DNA from: Cryobacterium psychrophilum
GTDB taxonomy: Bacteria; Actinomycetota; Actinomycetes; Actinomycetales; Microbacteriaceae
Direction of reading: 5' to 3'
Assembly: GCF_004365915.1 (NCBI RefSeq)
Contig: NZ_SODI01000001.1
Location: 2,852,001 to 2,916,000 of the forward strand
DNA: 64,000 nucleotides
The notes beneath the pieces were generated by a model. The model was not told the DNA's origin. It saw nothing but the letters and a program-made list of their open reading frames with translations, and did not search any database. Below are positions 28,384-36,529 of the stretch, in pieces (the stretch's first letter is position 1; every line of letters starts with the position of its first letter). The position numbers were made by a program, and so were the translations under genes.

Positions 28384-28676
28384 AGCGTCCCGCCGACCCG
28401 TACCCCGAGTACTCGGTGTTCGAGCGGCTCGACGGCCTCGGTACTCCGATCCGGCCGGCCCCGCCCCGCGAGCGCCGCGTCATCACTGCCGTGCACCTCG
28501 CGGCGATCCTTTCCCTGCTCGCGATCGCCGTCGCCGCCGTGCGGCTGGTGCGCGACATCACGACGCTCGACGGCTCGCTGCTGCTGAGCATGTCGCTGAT
28601 TTTCGCGGCCGCCATCGTGCTGCTGCTCAGTGACCCGATCCCCTCCGACCACCTCGATTCAAAGGAACACGAATGA
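28380..28676 (+). CDS. small membrane protein of the early region
   Basis: About 98 aa from GTG 28380 (GTGA overlap with the previous gene). A polar N-terminus (PYPEYSVFERLDG) is followed by two hydrophobic segments (VHLAAILSLLAIAVAAVRLV and LLLSMSLIFAAAIVLLL) and an acidic tail. Early phage membrane proteins of this size are sometimes superinfection-exclusion factors; that is only a possibility. Confidence 0.65.
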   Translation: MKRPADPYPEYSVFERLDGLGTPIRPAPPRERRVITAVHLAAILSLLAIAVAAVRLVRDITTLDGSLLLSMSLIFAAAIVLLLSDPIPSDHLDSKEHE

Positions 28677-29788
28677 ACCTCGATAACGCACTCGATGACC
28701 TGCTCTCCCGAGCTGGGTCATCGTCCGAAGACCGGCCAGCCTGGCACGCTGAGCGCAACGGCGGTGTGACCGCGACCGACATCGCCAAGCTCGACAACGG
28801 CGGGCCTGCTGTACGCCGGCGTCTGATCGAGGGAAAGCGAGCGGCGGGCGAGCCCGCAGAGCTGAAATCCCGCGCTGTCGCCTACGGCAAGCAGCGTGAG
28901 GCACCGCTAGCCGAGTGGGTGCAACGCCGATACGGCATCAAGCCGAACACCCGCGTTTTCCACGCCGCTCTCAACTCGCGGCACCTCGCCACACCGGACG
29001 GCATCGGAATCAACTTTGACGAGGCGCTCCAGCTCGCAGAAATCAAAACGACCAGCACACCGCTCGATACGATCCCGCGCAGCTACCTGCTCCAGATGCT
29101 CTGGCAGCTCATCGTCTGCGGTGCGGACCGGACGCTGTTCGTGTGGGAGTTGCACGACAACGACTGGTCGCACTGGCCCAAGCGCCCACCGCAGCCGGTC
29201 GGAGATCCCGTCGCGATCTGGCTGACCCGCTCCGACATCGAGGCGCTACTCAAGCGCACCGTAGACCAGCTCGTCATCACCGCCGACGAATTCCTCACCC
29301 TGCTCGACACCGCGAGCGAAGAAGCCGAGGTGCTGCCTGAGGCCGACGAGCTCGAACGCCTAGCCGGATCGCTGCTGTTCCACCGCGACGCGGAAGCGCT
29401 CGCCAAAGCCTCGAAAGTCACCGACTGGGACGCGCTCAACGCGCTCGCCGCGATCAGGGGCGAATTCGCTACCAAGTTTGCACACGCCTCGCTCAGCTAC
29501 AAGGTAACGAAAACCGACTCGTGGGCCGTCGACCTCGACGCGGCCAAGGCTGACGACCCGGATCTGGCCGCAGCGCACGACCTGGCGCAATCGAAGGTTC
29601 TGGCGAACTCCATCGTCACGCGTGACGAGATCGCCAAGCTCTCCGAGCGCGCACGAGCGTACGAGGTCGAGCAGCTCGAACCGACCCGTGAGGCGTGGGC
29701 ATTGCACCTCGACACCTTCACCACCAACACCCCGACGAGCAGCGGAAAGCTGACCGTCACCGCCGTCAAAACAAAGGACACCAAATGA
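28673..29788 (+). CDS. YqaJ-type phage exonuclease (lambda Exo-like)
   Basis: 371 aa. Recombination exonuclease that makes 3' overhangs for the annealing protein encoded next. Motifs: GVTATDIAKL (30-40), GKQREAPLAEW with Glu76, then catalytic Asp109 (ATPDGIGI), Glu123-Ile-Lys125 (AEIKTT), and YLLQMLWQL at 138-146. The C-terminal half is helical and probably phage specific. ATGA overlaps at both ends. Confidence 0.85.
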   Translation: MNLDNALDDLLSRAGSSSEDRPAWHAERNGGVTATDIAKLDNGGPAVRRRLIEGKRAAGEPAELKSRAVAYGKQREAPLAEWVQRRYGIKPNTRVFHAALNSRHLATPDGIGINFDEALQLAEIKTTSTPLDTIPRSYLLQMLWQLIVCGADRTLFVWELHDNDWSHWPKRPPQPVGDPVAIWLTRSDIEALLKRTVDQLVITADEFLTLLDTASEEAEVLPEADELERLAGSLLFHRDAEALAKASKVTDWDALNALAAIRGEFATKFAHASLSYKVTKTDSWAVDLDAAKADDPDLAAAHDLAQSKVLANSIVTRDEIAKLSERARAYEVEQLEPTREAWALHLDTFTTNTPTSSGKLTVTAVKTKDTK

Positions 29789-30609
29789 CGACCACCAAAA
29801 CAGAAGCACCCGTCGAAGCCCCGGCGAAGTCACCCGTCAAGCGAAAGCCCACCCCGCGCACCCCGGTCGTAGAACAGGCTCCACCGACGCCCGGTCCGGT
29901 GACGGCGGCACGATCGCTCTGGGGCGTGCTCGCCGCTGTGCAAGCTGTCGGTAAGAATCAGCGCAGCGAAGACGACACCTACAACTTCCGGAGCTTGGAC
30001 GACGTCCTCGATGCCGTTCACCCGGCGCTCGTCAAGGTCGGCGGGTTCTACATCGGGAAGGATGTCGGCCAGAGTCTGGAAGCGCTGAACACACCGGATG
30101 GTGAAGTACTCACCACGGTGCGGCTCCGGGTGCAGTACTCGTGGCACGGTCTCGACGGCGGCAAGCCAATCCGCACGATCGTCTCGGCCGAGGGCAGCAG
30201 TTCGACGGGCGGCGCAACGGCGGCCGCGTGGTCGATCGCTCTGCGCACGTACCTGGTGCAGACGCTCTGCCTTCAGACCAACAGTCCCGACCCGGACCAG
30301 TCCACCCAGAAAGCCAGCGCAACGGCCAAGCCGAAGGCGGCTCTGAAAAAGATCGATGACGTTCCCGGCGTAGCCGCTGCGGCGCCAGAGGTCGAAGTGA
30401 ACTGGCCGAACCTCGCAGCCGCATGCACGACGGTCGAAGCGCTGACGAAAGTCCACGCGCAGGCCGAGAAGGCCAGCCAGCTCGGTGCGGTGCTCGACTT
30501 CAATGGGACAACGGTTCTTGAAATGCTCACGGCGGTGCGGCGGGTGCTCGTGCAGAAGACCACGGAGGCCAATCAGCCGGCCCCGACCCTGAGTCCAGCC
30601 AATGGCTGA
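29785..30609 (+). CDS. ERF-family single-strand annealing protein
   Basis: 274 aa. The ERF domain spans about residues 40-170: LAAVQAVGKNQRSEDDTYNFRSLDDVLDAVHPALVKVGGF and GGKPIRTIVSAEGSSSTGGATAAAWSIALR. A Pro/Lys-rich leader precedes it and a variable C-terminus follows. With the YqaJ exonuclease it forms a two-component recombination system used in replication or genome circularisation. Confidence 0.85.
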   Translation: MTTTKTEAPVEAPAKSPVKRKPTPRTPVVEQAPPTPGPVTAARSLWGVLAAVQAVGKNQRSEDDTYNFRSLDDVLDAVHPALVKVGGFYIGKDVGQSLEALNTPDGEVLTTVRLRVQYSWHGLDGGKPIRTIVSAEGSSSTGGATAAAWSIALRTYLVQTLCLQTNSPDPDQSTQKASATAKPKAALKKIDDVPGVAAAAPEVEVNWPNLAAACTTVEALTKVHAQAEKASQLGAVLDFNGTTVLEMLTAVRRVLVQKTTEANQPAPTLSPANG

Positions 30610-31063
30610 CATGACGCCGGCCATCGCGCTCCAGCTCGAAGAAGTGGGCATCTACGCTCCGTCACACCTCAACGAGCTGGACCGCCGCCTGGTCGCGGCA
30701 CTCGATAGAACCGCAATCAGTGGTCGTGGTGCGCAGCTCGTCGCAATGCAGTGGGTTTTCGGCTGGGATATGGGCCGCGCTGGCAAGGAGTTCGCAGATG
30801 CGAAAGCGGCCTATGAGGTACTCACCGCCATGCACGAGGTCAAGTTCCGCGACGCCGGTGAACGGTCTGGGGAGATGTGCGGCAAGCGTGCCGCAGCGCT
30901 CCCCGATGTCAACGCCGCGAACCTCCGGTACCGGCTGGCCGAGCAGCTCGAACGGCTCGCACGGAAGCGCCTCGACACGATCAAAAACCAGATCGAAGTG
31001 TGGCGCTCGATGAACGCCAATGAGCGTGAGGCCGATCGGGTTCACGCGCACGTCGGCACGTGA
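30602..31063 (+). CDS. hypothetical phage protein, 153 aa
   Basis: Overlaps the ERF gene by eight bases. Mostly helical (LVAALDRTAISGRGAQLVAMQWVFG, YRLAEQLERLARKRLDTIKNQI), ends in a basic, polar tail. Its position next to the recombination genes suggests a DNA-metabolism role, but no family is recognised. Confidence 0.65.
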   Translation: MADMTPAIALQLEEVGIYAPSHLNELDRRLVAALDRTAISGRGAQLVAMQWVFGWDMGRAGKEFADAKAAYEVLTAMHEVKFRDAGERSGEMCGKRAAALPDVNAANLRYRLAEQLERLARKRLDTIKNQIEVWRSMNANEREADRVHAHVGT

Positions 31064-31182
31064 TTCGCGTACATCGCGGCGCGGACGCCGCCTGGTTAGT
31101 TCGCAGATTCAAGAAGCAACCAGGCGGGAGGGCTCGCCTGTTCATTCAGGCGGGCCGCTGGTCCGTCCAGATCGGAAAGTAA
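31060..31182 (+). CDS. coupled micro-ORF with QAGRW motif, copy A (40 aa)
   Basis: GTG at 31060 overlaps the previous stop (GTGA). The product is basic: VIRVHRGADAAWLVRRFKK, then RLFIQAGRWSVQIGK. Its second half is related to the micro-ORF at 32133 (AYLITQAGRWFTRTGRK). Two copies of a related peptide, each coupled to its upstream gene, are hard to explain by chance. Function unknown. Confidence 0.55.
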   Translation: MIRVHRGADAAWLVRRFKKQPGGRARLFIQAGRWSVQIGK

Positions 31183-31188
31183 TTCACC

Positions 31189-32136
31189 ATGGACCGTTTC
31201 ATCTGCCCACCTGATCACCGGCATGGAGTCGTTGGCACCTGCTACGTATTCCACAAATGCCGGTGCGACAACTGTCGAACTGGCAACACCGATCGCTCAC
31301 GTGCACGTAGCCGGCAGCATCTCTACGGCACGTACGACAACGGTCTGACTGATGCTGGTCCGGTGCGTGAACACCTCGCGCACCTTCAGTCGTTTGGTCT
31401 GGGGTGGAAGAGGATCGCCGCCCTGTCCGGTGTCGGCAACACTGCGGTGCAGTCGCTGATCTACGGGCGCAAAGGCGGTCCGGACGATCCGCGCAAGGGC
31501 GAAGTGATCAAGCGCACACCTCGGGCTAAGGCCGCTGCCATTTTGGCCGTCAAGCCCGAATTGACAGCGCTCGCACCGTCGGCTTGCATTCCCTCGCGGG
31601 GCGTGCACCGGCGTGTGCAGGCGCTGGTGGCTCGTGGTTGGTCGCAGTCGAAGCTCTGCGCGATGGTCGGGCGGGAGCGTGGCAACTGGTGGACGATGAT
31701 GCAGGCCGATCAGGTCACCGTGTCTTTCCACCTCGAAGTATCGAAGCTATACGACCGGATCTGGAACACAGAGCCACCGCATGCCGACTGGCCCGACAAG
31801 ACGGCGCGCACGCGAGCTTTGAACTACTCGAAGCAGCGCCGGTGGTTGCCGCCTTTGGCATGGGATGACATCGACACCGATGTCACACCGCCGATCTCAG
31901 ATGGCGCCAACGGAATCGATGAAATGGCAGTCGATCTGGCATTGCAGGGCGAGGACGTGCGCCTATCGCCTGCCGAGCGGCGCGAAGCCGTCACCCGGCT
32001 GCACTCTCATCGGTGGTCTGATCCTCGCATCGCGCAGCAACTGCACATTGCGAACAGAACCGTGTTGCGGATTCGCCAGGAACTGAATCTCGAAGCGTTT
32101 GAAGACGGCGACCTAGTGAAGCGTGACGCGGCATGA
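31189..32136 (+). CDS. putative DNA-binding phage protein with Cys/His N-terminus, 315 aa
   Basis: The N-terminus FICPPDHRHGVVGTCYVFHKCRCDNCRT carries Cys and His residues fit for zinc. A helix-turn-helix-like stretch follows (FGLGWKRIAALSGVGNTAVQSLIYG), a second one near residue 150 (WSQSKLCAMVGRERGNW) and a third near the C-terminus (LHSHRWSDPRIAQQLHIANRTVLRIR). Possibly a regulator or nucleoid-type protein of the phage; no exact family named. Confidence 0.65.
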   Translation: MDRFICPPDHRHGVVGTCYVFHKCRCDNCRTGNTDRSRARSRQHLYGTYDNGLTDAGPVREHLAHLQSFGLGWKRIAALSGVGNTAVQSLIYGRKGGPDDPRKGEVIKRTPRAKAAAILAVKPELTALAPSACIPSRGVHRRVQALVARGWSQSKLCAMVGRERGNWWTMMQADQVTVSFHLEVSKLYDRIWNTEPPHADWPDKTARTRALNYSKQRRWLPPLAWDDIDTDVTPPISDGANGIDEMAVDLALQGEDVRLSPAERREAVTRLHSHRWSDPRIAQQLHIANRTVLRIRQELNLEAFEDGDLVKRDAA

Positions 32137-32225
32137 AATCCATATTCAACACTGCAACCGCAGCGGCTTACCTGATCACTCAGGCAGGCCGCTGGTTTAC
32201 ACGAACAGGGAGAAAAAGAGCATGA
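32133..32225 (+). CDS. coupled micro-ORF with QAGRW motif, copy B (30 aa)
   Basis: ATG at 32133 overlaps the previous stop and TGA at 32223-32225 overlaps the next start, both as ATGA. Product: MKSIFNTATAAAYLITQAGRW then FTRTGRKRA in the next residues; an amphipathic start and a basic end. Shares the core LxxQAGRWxxxxGK pattern with the ORF at 31060. The DNA also carries the shared stretch CAGGCxGGCCGCTGGT. Confidence 0.55.
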   Translation: MKSIFNTATAAAYLITQAGRWFTRTGRKRA

Positions 32226-33628
32226 CAGCACCGAAAAAGTCCAAAGAATCCGATGCGAACTCCACGCTGGAAAACCTCGATCCGGGGACGCTGATCATCG
32301 CTGCGAACGTCCGGACTGAAACCAAGATCAGCCCCGAGTTCGTCGCGAACATCAAGCTGAACGGGGTGATTGTCCCGATCCTTGGGGAGCGAGACGCAAC
32401 CGGCGCGGTAGAAGTCACGGACGGTCAGCGTCGAACGCTCGCAGCGGTTCAGGCCGGGCTAAAGCTCGTGCCTGTGTTCATCGTGAGTGCAGCCGACAGC
32501 GCGGCTGCACGGCTGCTGACGCAGATCACAGTGAACGACCAGCGCGAGGGGTTGGACGAGGCCGAGCACGTTGCAGCGTACAAGCAACTCAGCCTGTTCG
32601 GGATACCCGCCGCGACCATCGCCAAGTCGACGGGAGCCAACAAGGCGCGCGTGCAGAAGTCGCTCGACGTGGCCGCGAACGAGGTCGCAGCGAATGCGTT
32701 CTCCAAGTACGCGCTGACGCTCGACCAAGCGGCGCAGCTCGTGGACTTCGGCGACGACGCCGAGGTCGTAAAGGCATTGACGAAGGTGGCTGAAACCGAC
32801 CCGTCAAAGTTCGACCACGCCGTGAATGGGTTTCTCACCAAGAAAGCTATGGCTGAGGAACGCGACCGGATAGACGCGCAGCTCGTTTCTGAGGGGGCTG
32901 TCGTTCTCACTCGGGTTGAGGGTGACTATGTGGGGCATGGTGACGGACCGGAGTTCGAGCGGCTTGAACGGATGGCCCGCACAGAGTCTCCGACCGTGTG
33001 CCTGCTCGCCGCCGATTTGGCTGGGCATCCCGGCCTAGCTGGCCGATCTTCCCTGACCTATGGTGCTCGCCCGGACGGGTCTTATGGGAGCTGGCCGACT
33101 ATCCAATACCTGTTGTTGAAAGAGTATGCAGGGGAGTTCGTGCCGTTGACCTACGACCGGAAGTTAACGCCAGAACAGGAAGAAGCTCGGGCCGAGCGAG
33201 AAATCGAGATCCAGGCCCAGAACGTCAAGCGTGCGGCACTCGCTGCGGCTGACAAAGTGCGGTCCGTATGGATTGCCGAATTTTTCCAGCGGTCAAAACT
33301 GCCCGATGTGACTGCGTTCCTCGCTCTCGGCATGACGTTCTCAGGGTACGGCGGAGTGTCCGAAGAGGTCTTGACATGGTTAGAGATCCCTGGCGACGAA
33401 GAGACTAAGGATCGCGGAGACATCGGTCGTGCGTATCTGGCCGCGAACCCGAGAAAGTCAGAGCGCTTCATGGTGGCGGTAATTGTTGCCGACAACGAAC
33501 AGAACCTCGCCCACACGTGGAATATCGACCCATTGCAAGCGGCCGGCTACATGGCCCAGCTCAAGGAATGGGGATACGGGCTCTCGGAGATCGAGCAGGC
33601 ATTCATCACTAACGCTGACGCGGCGTAG
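32222..33628 (+). CDS. ParB/Srx-domain protein, 468 aa
   Basis: N-terminal ParB-like domain (about residues 20-100): IIAANVRTETKISPEFVANIKLNGVIVPILGER and VEVTDGQRRTLAAVQAGLKLVPVFIV, with DGQRR in place of the usual GERR. A KorB/HTH-like stretch follows (LFGIPAATIAKSTGANKARVQKSLDVA). The large C-terminal part is not recognised. Could act in partition, regulation, or as a CTP-dependent switch; on a chromosomally integrated phage, a regulatory role is more likely. Start at ATG 32222 within the micro-ORF stop. Confidence 0.75.
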   Translation: MTAPKKSKESDANSTLENLDPGTLIIAANVRTETKISPEFVANIKLNGVIVPILGERDATGAVEVTDGQRRTLAAVQAGLKLVPVFIVSAADSAAARLLTQITVNDQREGLDEAEHVAAYKQLSLFGIPAATIAKSTGANKARVQKSLDVAANEVAANAFSKYALTLDQAAQLVDFGDDAEVVKALTKVAETDPSKFDHAVNGFLTKKAMAEERDRIDAQLVSEGAVVLTRVEGDYVGHGDGPEFERLERMARTESPTVCLLAADLAGHPGLAGRSSLTYGARPDGSYGSWPTIQYLLLKEYAGEFVPLTYDRKLTPEQEEARAEREIEIQAQNVKRAALAAADKVRSVWIAEFFQRSKLPDVTAFLALGMTFSGYGGVSEEVLTWLEIPGDEETKDRGDIGRAYLAANPRKSERFMVAVIVADNEQNLAHTWNIDPLQAAGYMAQLKEWGYGLSEIEQAFITNADAA

Positions 33629-33631
33629 GTC

Positions 33632-34027
33632 GTGGCCGGCGCTCGGATCGCGAAGAACCCACCGAGGTCAGTAACCGACCAGGTGGACCGCCGCGACCTG
33701 TATCGCTGCATGAGGTGTGGTGTCGCGATCGATGGAGGATCGCGGCACCACCGGCAGCGGCGACAGGTCGGGGGTCATTCGCTCCCACAGCTCGTGTTGC
33801 TCTGCGGCTCCGGCACGACCGGTTGCCATGGCTGGGTTCACGCCCACCCGCAGCAGTCACGCGAGCACGGCTACATCGTACGAACGCACGTACCTGATCC
33901 CGCAACCATCCCGGTACTGATCGGGGCGGTGCGGCAGTCAGGGAACTACTGGGCGCTGCTGACCGATCTGGGCGGCATCGTCCGGATCACATCAACCGAA
34001 GCACAAGAAAGGCTGGAGGCGAACTAA
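33632..34027 (+). CDS. HNH-type nuclease, 131 aa
   Basis: GTG start three bases after the previous stop. Cys pair YRCMRCG (about 25-31), GGSRHHRQRRQVGGHS as the His motif, then VLLCGSGTTGCHGWVH with the second Cys and His. Short HNH proteins of this kind are common in actinophage early regions. Confidence 0.72.
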   Translation: MAGARIAKNPPRSVTDQVDRRDLYRCMRCGVAIDGGSRHHRQRRQVGGHSLPQLVLLCGSGTTGCHGWVHAHPQQSREHGYIVRTHVPDPATIPVLIGAVRQSGNYWALLTDLGGIVRITSTEAQERLEAN

Positions 34028-34028
34028 T

Positions 34029-35117
34029 TTGTCCTGGTTCAAGATCGATGACGGGTTCTGGAGTCACCCCAAGATTTTAGGCCTGAGCCCGGAGGCGATC
34101 GCGCTGTGGGTTCGGGCAGGTAGCTGGTGCTCGCAGCAGCTCACAGACGGGCAGGTGCAGAAGCACGTACTGCCGTTGTTCATGTCGACAGAGGCCGTCG
34201 TGCAGGAGCTGGTGCGCGCCGAGCTGTGGGAGGTCAAACCGTTCGGGTTCGAGTTCCACGACTGGCTCGTGTATCAGCTCAGTCGTGAGTACGTGCTGGC
34301 CGAGCGGGCATCTAACGCCGCTCGGCAGGCCGTCTCACGTAACCCTGATCTGCGCGAAGCGGTCAGGGCACGTGACGGCGATAACTGCCGATACTGCGGG
34401 CTACGGGTCGGCTGGAGCGACCGCCGAGGCAACAAGGGCGGCACCTATGATCACGTCGACCCGACTGGGCCGAGCGTGGTCGACAACCTCGTGGTGTCGT
34501 GCCGGGGGTGCAATTCGAGCAAGGGGAGACGCACCCCGCAAGAGGCCGGATTGGTCTTGATTCAGATCGAAGCTAGATCCGATCTAGGTACGAACCTAGA
34601 TCCCACAAGCTCCGAACTTGGCTCAGAACCTGAGTCAGACCTAAAACACGGTGGGTCTTCGTACCTAGATCATCCAGCCAAGTCCGATCTAGATAAAAAC
34701 AAGACTGTTCGTGATCCCCGACCCGACCCGACCCGACCCGACCTACTTAAAGAGAAAGACAAAGAACACGTCGACGCCCTCTGCGCGCTGCTGAGCGAAC
34801 TCATCGTGGGCAACGGGTCGAAGCGGCCGACGATCGGCAAGGGGTGGCTGAACGCTGCTCGGCTGATGCTGACGGCTGATGCGCGCGACCCTGTCGCCGC
34901 TGAGCGACTCATGCGCTGGTGCCAAGCGGACTCGTTCTGGAAAGCCAATGTGATGTCGATGCCGACGTTCCGGAAGAACTACGACCGGCTGCGTCTCGCG
35001 GCCAATAAGTCGATCGCAGACAAGGCGCGTCCGGGCGGTCGGCCCACACCCGAACAACGAGCGATGCAGACGCTATCGCTTGCCACTCAGACCGACGAGA
35101 GGGAGATCGGCGCATGA
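34029..35117 (+). CDS. replisome-organizer-like protein with inserted HNH nuclease domain
   Basis: 362 aa. Residues 1-95 (WFKIDDGFWSHPKILGLSPEAIALWVRAG) match the winged-helix N-terminus of phage replication initiators. Residues 110-175 are a full HNH domain: C120-x2-C123, DH at 141-142, C158-x2-C161-N162. A linker (180-240) is coded by CTAGATC repeats and a CCCGA repeat. Residues 245-340 (WLNAARLMLTADARD, FWKANVMSMPTFRKNYDRL) look like the C-terminal helical domain of such proteins. Probably opens the phage origin and recruits the helicase loader. TTG start at 34029 is directly after the previous stop. Confidence 0.72.
   Translation: MSWFKIDDGFWSHPKILGLSPEAIALWVRAGSWCSQQLTDGQVQKHVLPLFMSTEAVVQELVRAELWEVKPFGFEFHDWLVYQLSREYVLAERASNAARQAVSRNPDLREAVRARDGDNCRYCGLRVGWSDRRGNKGGTYDHVDPTGPSVVDNLVVSCRGCNSSKGRRTPQEAGLVLIQIEARSDLGTNLDPTSSELGSEPESDLKHGGSSYLDHPAKSDLDKNKTVRDPRPDPTRPDLLKEKDKEHVDALCALLSELIVGNGSKRPTIGKGWLNAARLMLTADARDPVAAERLMRWCQADSFWKANVMSMPTFRKNYDRLRLAANKSIADKARPGGRPTPEQRAMQTLSLATQTDEREIGA
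34573..34692. repeat. cluster of five CTAGATC/GATCTAG repeats, candidate phage origin
   Basis: CTAGATC at 34573-34579, 34596-34602 and 34665-34671, GATCTAG at 34581-34587 and 34686-34692. The pair at 34581-34602 forms a perfect inverted repeat with 9-bp arms (GATCTAGGT/ACCTAGATC). They lie inside the replication gene, as lambda iterons lie inside gene O. Two longer words, CGTACCTAGATC and CGATCTAGATAAAA, recur at 41.3 kb. Confidence 0.7.
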
Positions 35118-35578
35118 ATGAGCAGATAATGACCGTGCAGCAGCTGCTCACGGCCGTGGATGGGCTACAGGGCGAGATCTTGCGCCAGGGTGGCACGCCG
35201 ATGTCGCTGGCTAACATGCAGGCGCTGGTGTCGAAAATCCAGTTGGACGACAGCAGGCAGGTTGACCGGCTGGTGCTGCTGGGCTGGTACGAGAAGCTCG
35301 GGGATCTCAACTTCGAAGAGGCTCGCGATGCCGTGCTGATGCACCGGAAGGAGTCTCCGGACTATCTCCAGGCAGCGCACGTCCGGGCCAACGTCAAGCT
35401 GATCAGGAAGGACCGTGCGCGGTCGGCCCGAGTCGACGCGGCGAAGAGCCGGGGCGCGATTGAGCCGCGGCGCATCACGCTCGACAAGGCCAAGTTCGAG
35501 GCTGACACGTTGGCGTCGATTCGGTCTCACCGCATCGCTCGCGGCGTCGACCCGGACACGGGCAAGGCGGTGGACTGA
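35114..35578 (+). CDS. helicase-loader-like phage replication protein
   Basis: 154 aa, ATGA overlap with the replication gene. The stretch DRLVLLGWYEKLGDLNFEEARDAVLMHRK, then DYLQAAHVRANVKLIRKDRAR, follows the pattern of G39P-type helicase loader/inhibitor proteins (WYxxLxDxxYExxxxAV ... P/ADI). Basic C-terminus. Function by family resemblance and position only. Confidence 0.5.
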   Translation: MNEQIMTVQQLLTAVDGLQGEILRQGGTPMSLANMQALVSKIQLDDSRQVDRLVLLGWYEKLGDLNFEEARDAVLMHRKESPDYLQAAHVRANVKLIRKDRARSARVDAAKSRGAIEPRRITLDKAKFEADTLASIRSHRIARGVDPDTGKAVD

Positions 35579-35832
35579 TGGATACCGGCTACACGTTCAG
35601 CACGCAGAAGGGCGTCCGGCTGATGCTGTATGTCCTCGATGGTGTCGAGCCCCCGCGCGAAGTCGTGTGCACGGTCAACGGGGAGGCGGTGACGTTCTTT
35701 CGGGTGTCTGACCGTTCCCTCGAATGCGATCCGAAATGCACCTCGCGGGACTGCCACCGGGCGCGCCTGGGCGACTGCCTGTGTGGCCGGCACGAAAAGC
35801 CGGTGCGGTTCGCGAAAGCGGCAGTGCCGTGA
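35578..35832 (+). CDS. hypothetical Cys-rich phage protein, 84 aa
   Basis: Starts at the A of the preceding TGA (TGATG). Beta-rich first half (GVRLMLYVLDGVEPPREVVCTVNGEAVTFFRV), then SLECDPKCTSRDCHRARLGDCLCGRH with six Cys and two His, suited to zinc binding. No family recognised. Confidence 0.6.
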   Translation: MDTGYTFSTQKGVRLMLYVLDGVEPPREVVCTVNGEAVTFFRVSDRSLECDPKCTSRDCHRARLGDCLCGRHEKPVRFAKAAVP

Positions 35833-36011
35833 TTCCCGAGGTGGATTTCATGCGGTTCCTCGACAACAGGAGCATGCGAACGCTCGAACGTGAGCGTTTC
35901 GTGCCGAGCATCTCCACCACGCTCGATCGGCTCTATGAGGCCACCACTGAAAAGTATCTGCTACTCATCCGAGCGCAGAACAAGACCCAACAAATTGAGA
36001 GCGCGAAATGA
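35829..36011 (+). CDS. small phage protein, 60 aa
   Basis: GTG start overlapping the previous stop by four bases. VIPEVDFMRFLDNRSMRTLER then a helical stretch (TLDRLYEATTEKYLLLIRAQNKT). Unknown function; overlaps the next ATG by ATGA. Confidence 0.6.
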   Translation: MIPEVDFMRFLDNRSMRTLERERFVPSISTTLDRLYEATTEKYLLLIRAQNKTQQIESAK

Positions 36012-36529
36012 CTCGCACCCAAATCGCTATACCCATCGCGCTCGCAGACGCGTTCTTCTGGCCAAAAGTCGACACCTCGGGCGGTGTGAAGTCGTGCTGG
36101 CCGTGGACTGGCTCGATCAACAAGGTGAATGGATATGGGGTATTCCACCCGCCAAGAGGTGCCGTCGGATTGCCGCACACGATCTCGGCGCATCGTTACG
36201 CCGCAGCTGCGATGGGGATCATCGATCTCTCCGACCCGACTCAGCATGTCGACCATTCCTGCCACAACGGGACGGGCTGCCCGCCCGGACCTTGCGTGCA
36301 CAGGGCGTGCTGCAACCCGCTGCACCACAAGAGCACCGGCAATGCGGAGAACGTCAACAACTCGCACAACGCGAACAAGTGGAAGACCCACTGTCCACGC
36401 AACCACGAGTACACGCCAGAGAACACCAGGACTCAGGCGAAGGGCAACACCATCAGCCGAAAGTGCATCGCTTGCGAGCGAGAGCGCGACCGGAATCGAG
36501 CACCACAAACACCTAGGAGATCCGCATGA
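36008..36529 (+). CDS. HNH endonuclease, 173 aa
   Basis: HNH_3-like: [18 protein letters not shown] near residue 30, central [36 protein letters not shown] with the Asp-His and Asn residues and many Cys, and a C-terminal NUMOD-like Cys pair ([12 protein letters not shown]). Homing-type or general phage nuclease. ATGA overlap at both ends. Confidence 0.8.
   Translation: MTRTQIAIPIALADAFFWPKVDTSGGVKSCWPWTGSINKVNGYGVFHPPRGAVGLPHTISAHRYAAAAMGIIDLSDPTQHVDHSCHNGTGCPPGPCVHRACCNPLHHKSTGNAENVNNSHNANKWKTHCPRNHEYTPENTRTQAKGNTISRKCIACERERDRNRAPQTPRRSA

Noticed and set aside
32222..33628. ParB-like protein as proof of a plasmid-like (extrachromosomal) prophage
   Set aside because: No ParA partner is encoded and the chromosomal att junctions are clear, so this is an integrated prophage. 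The ParB-like domain more likely regulates.
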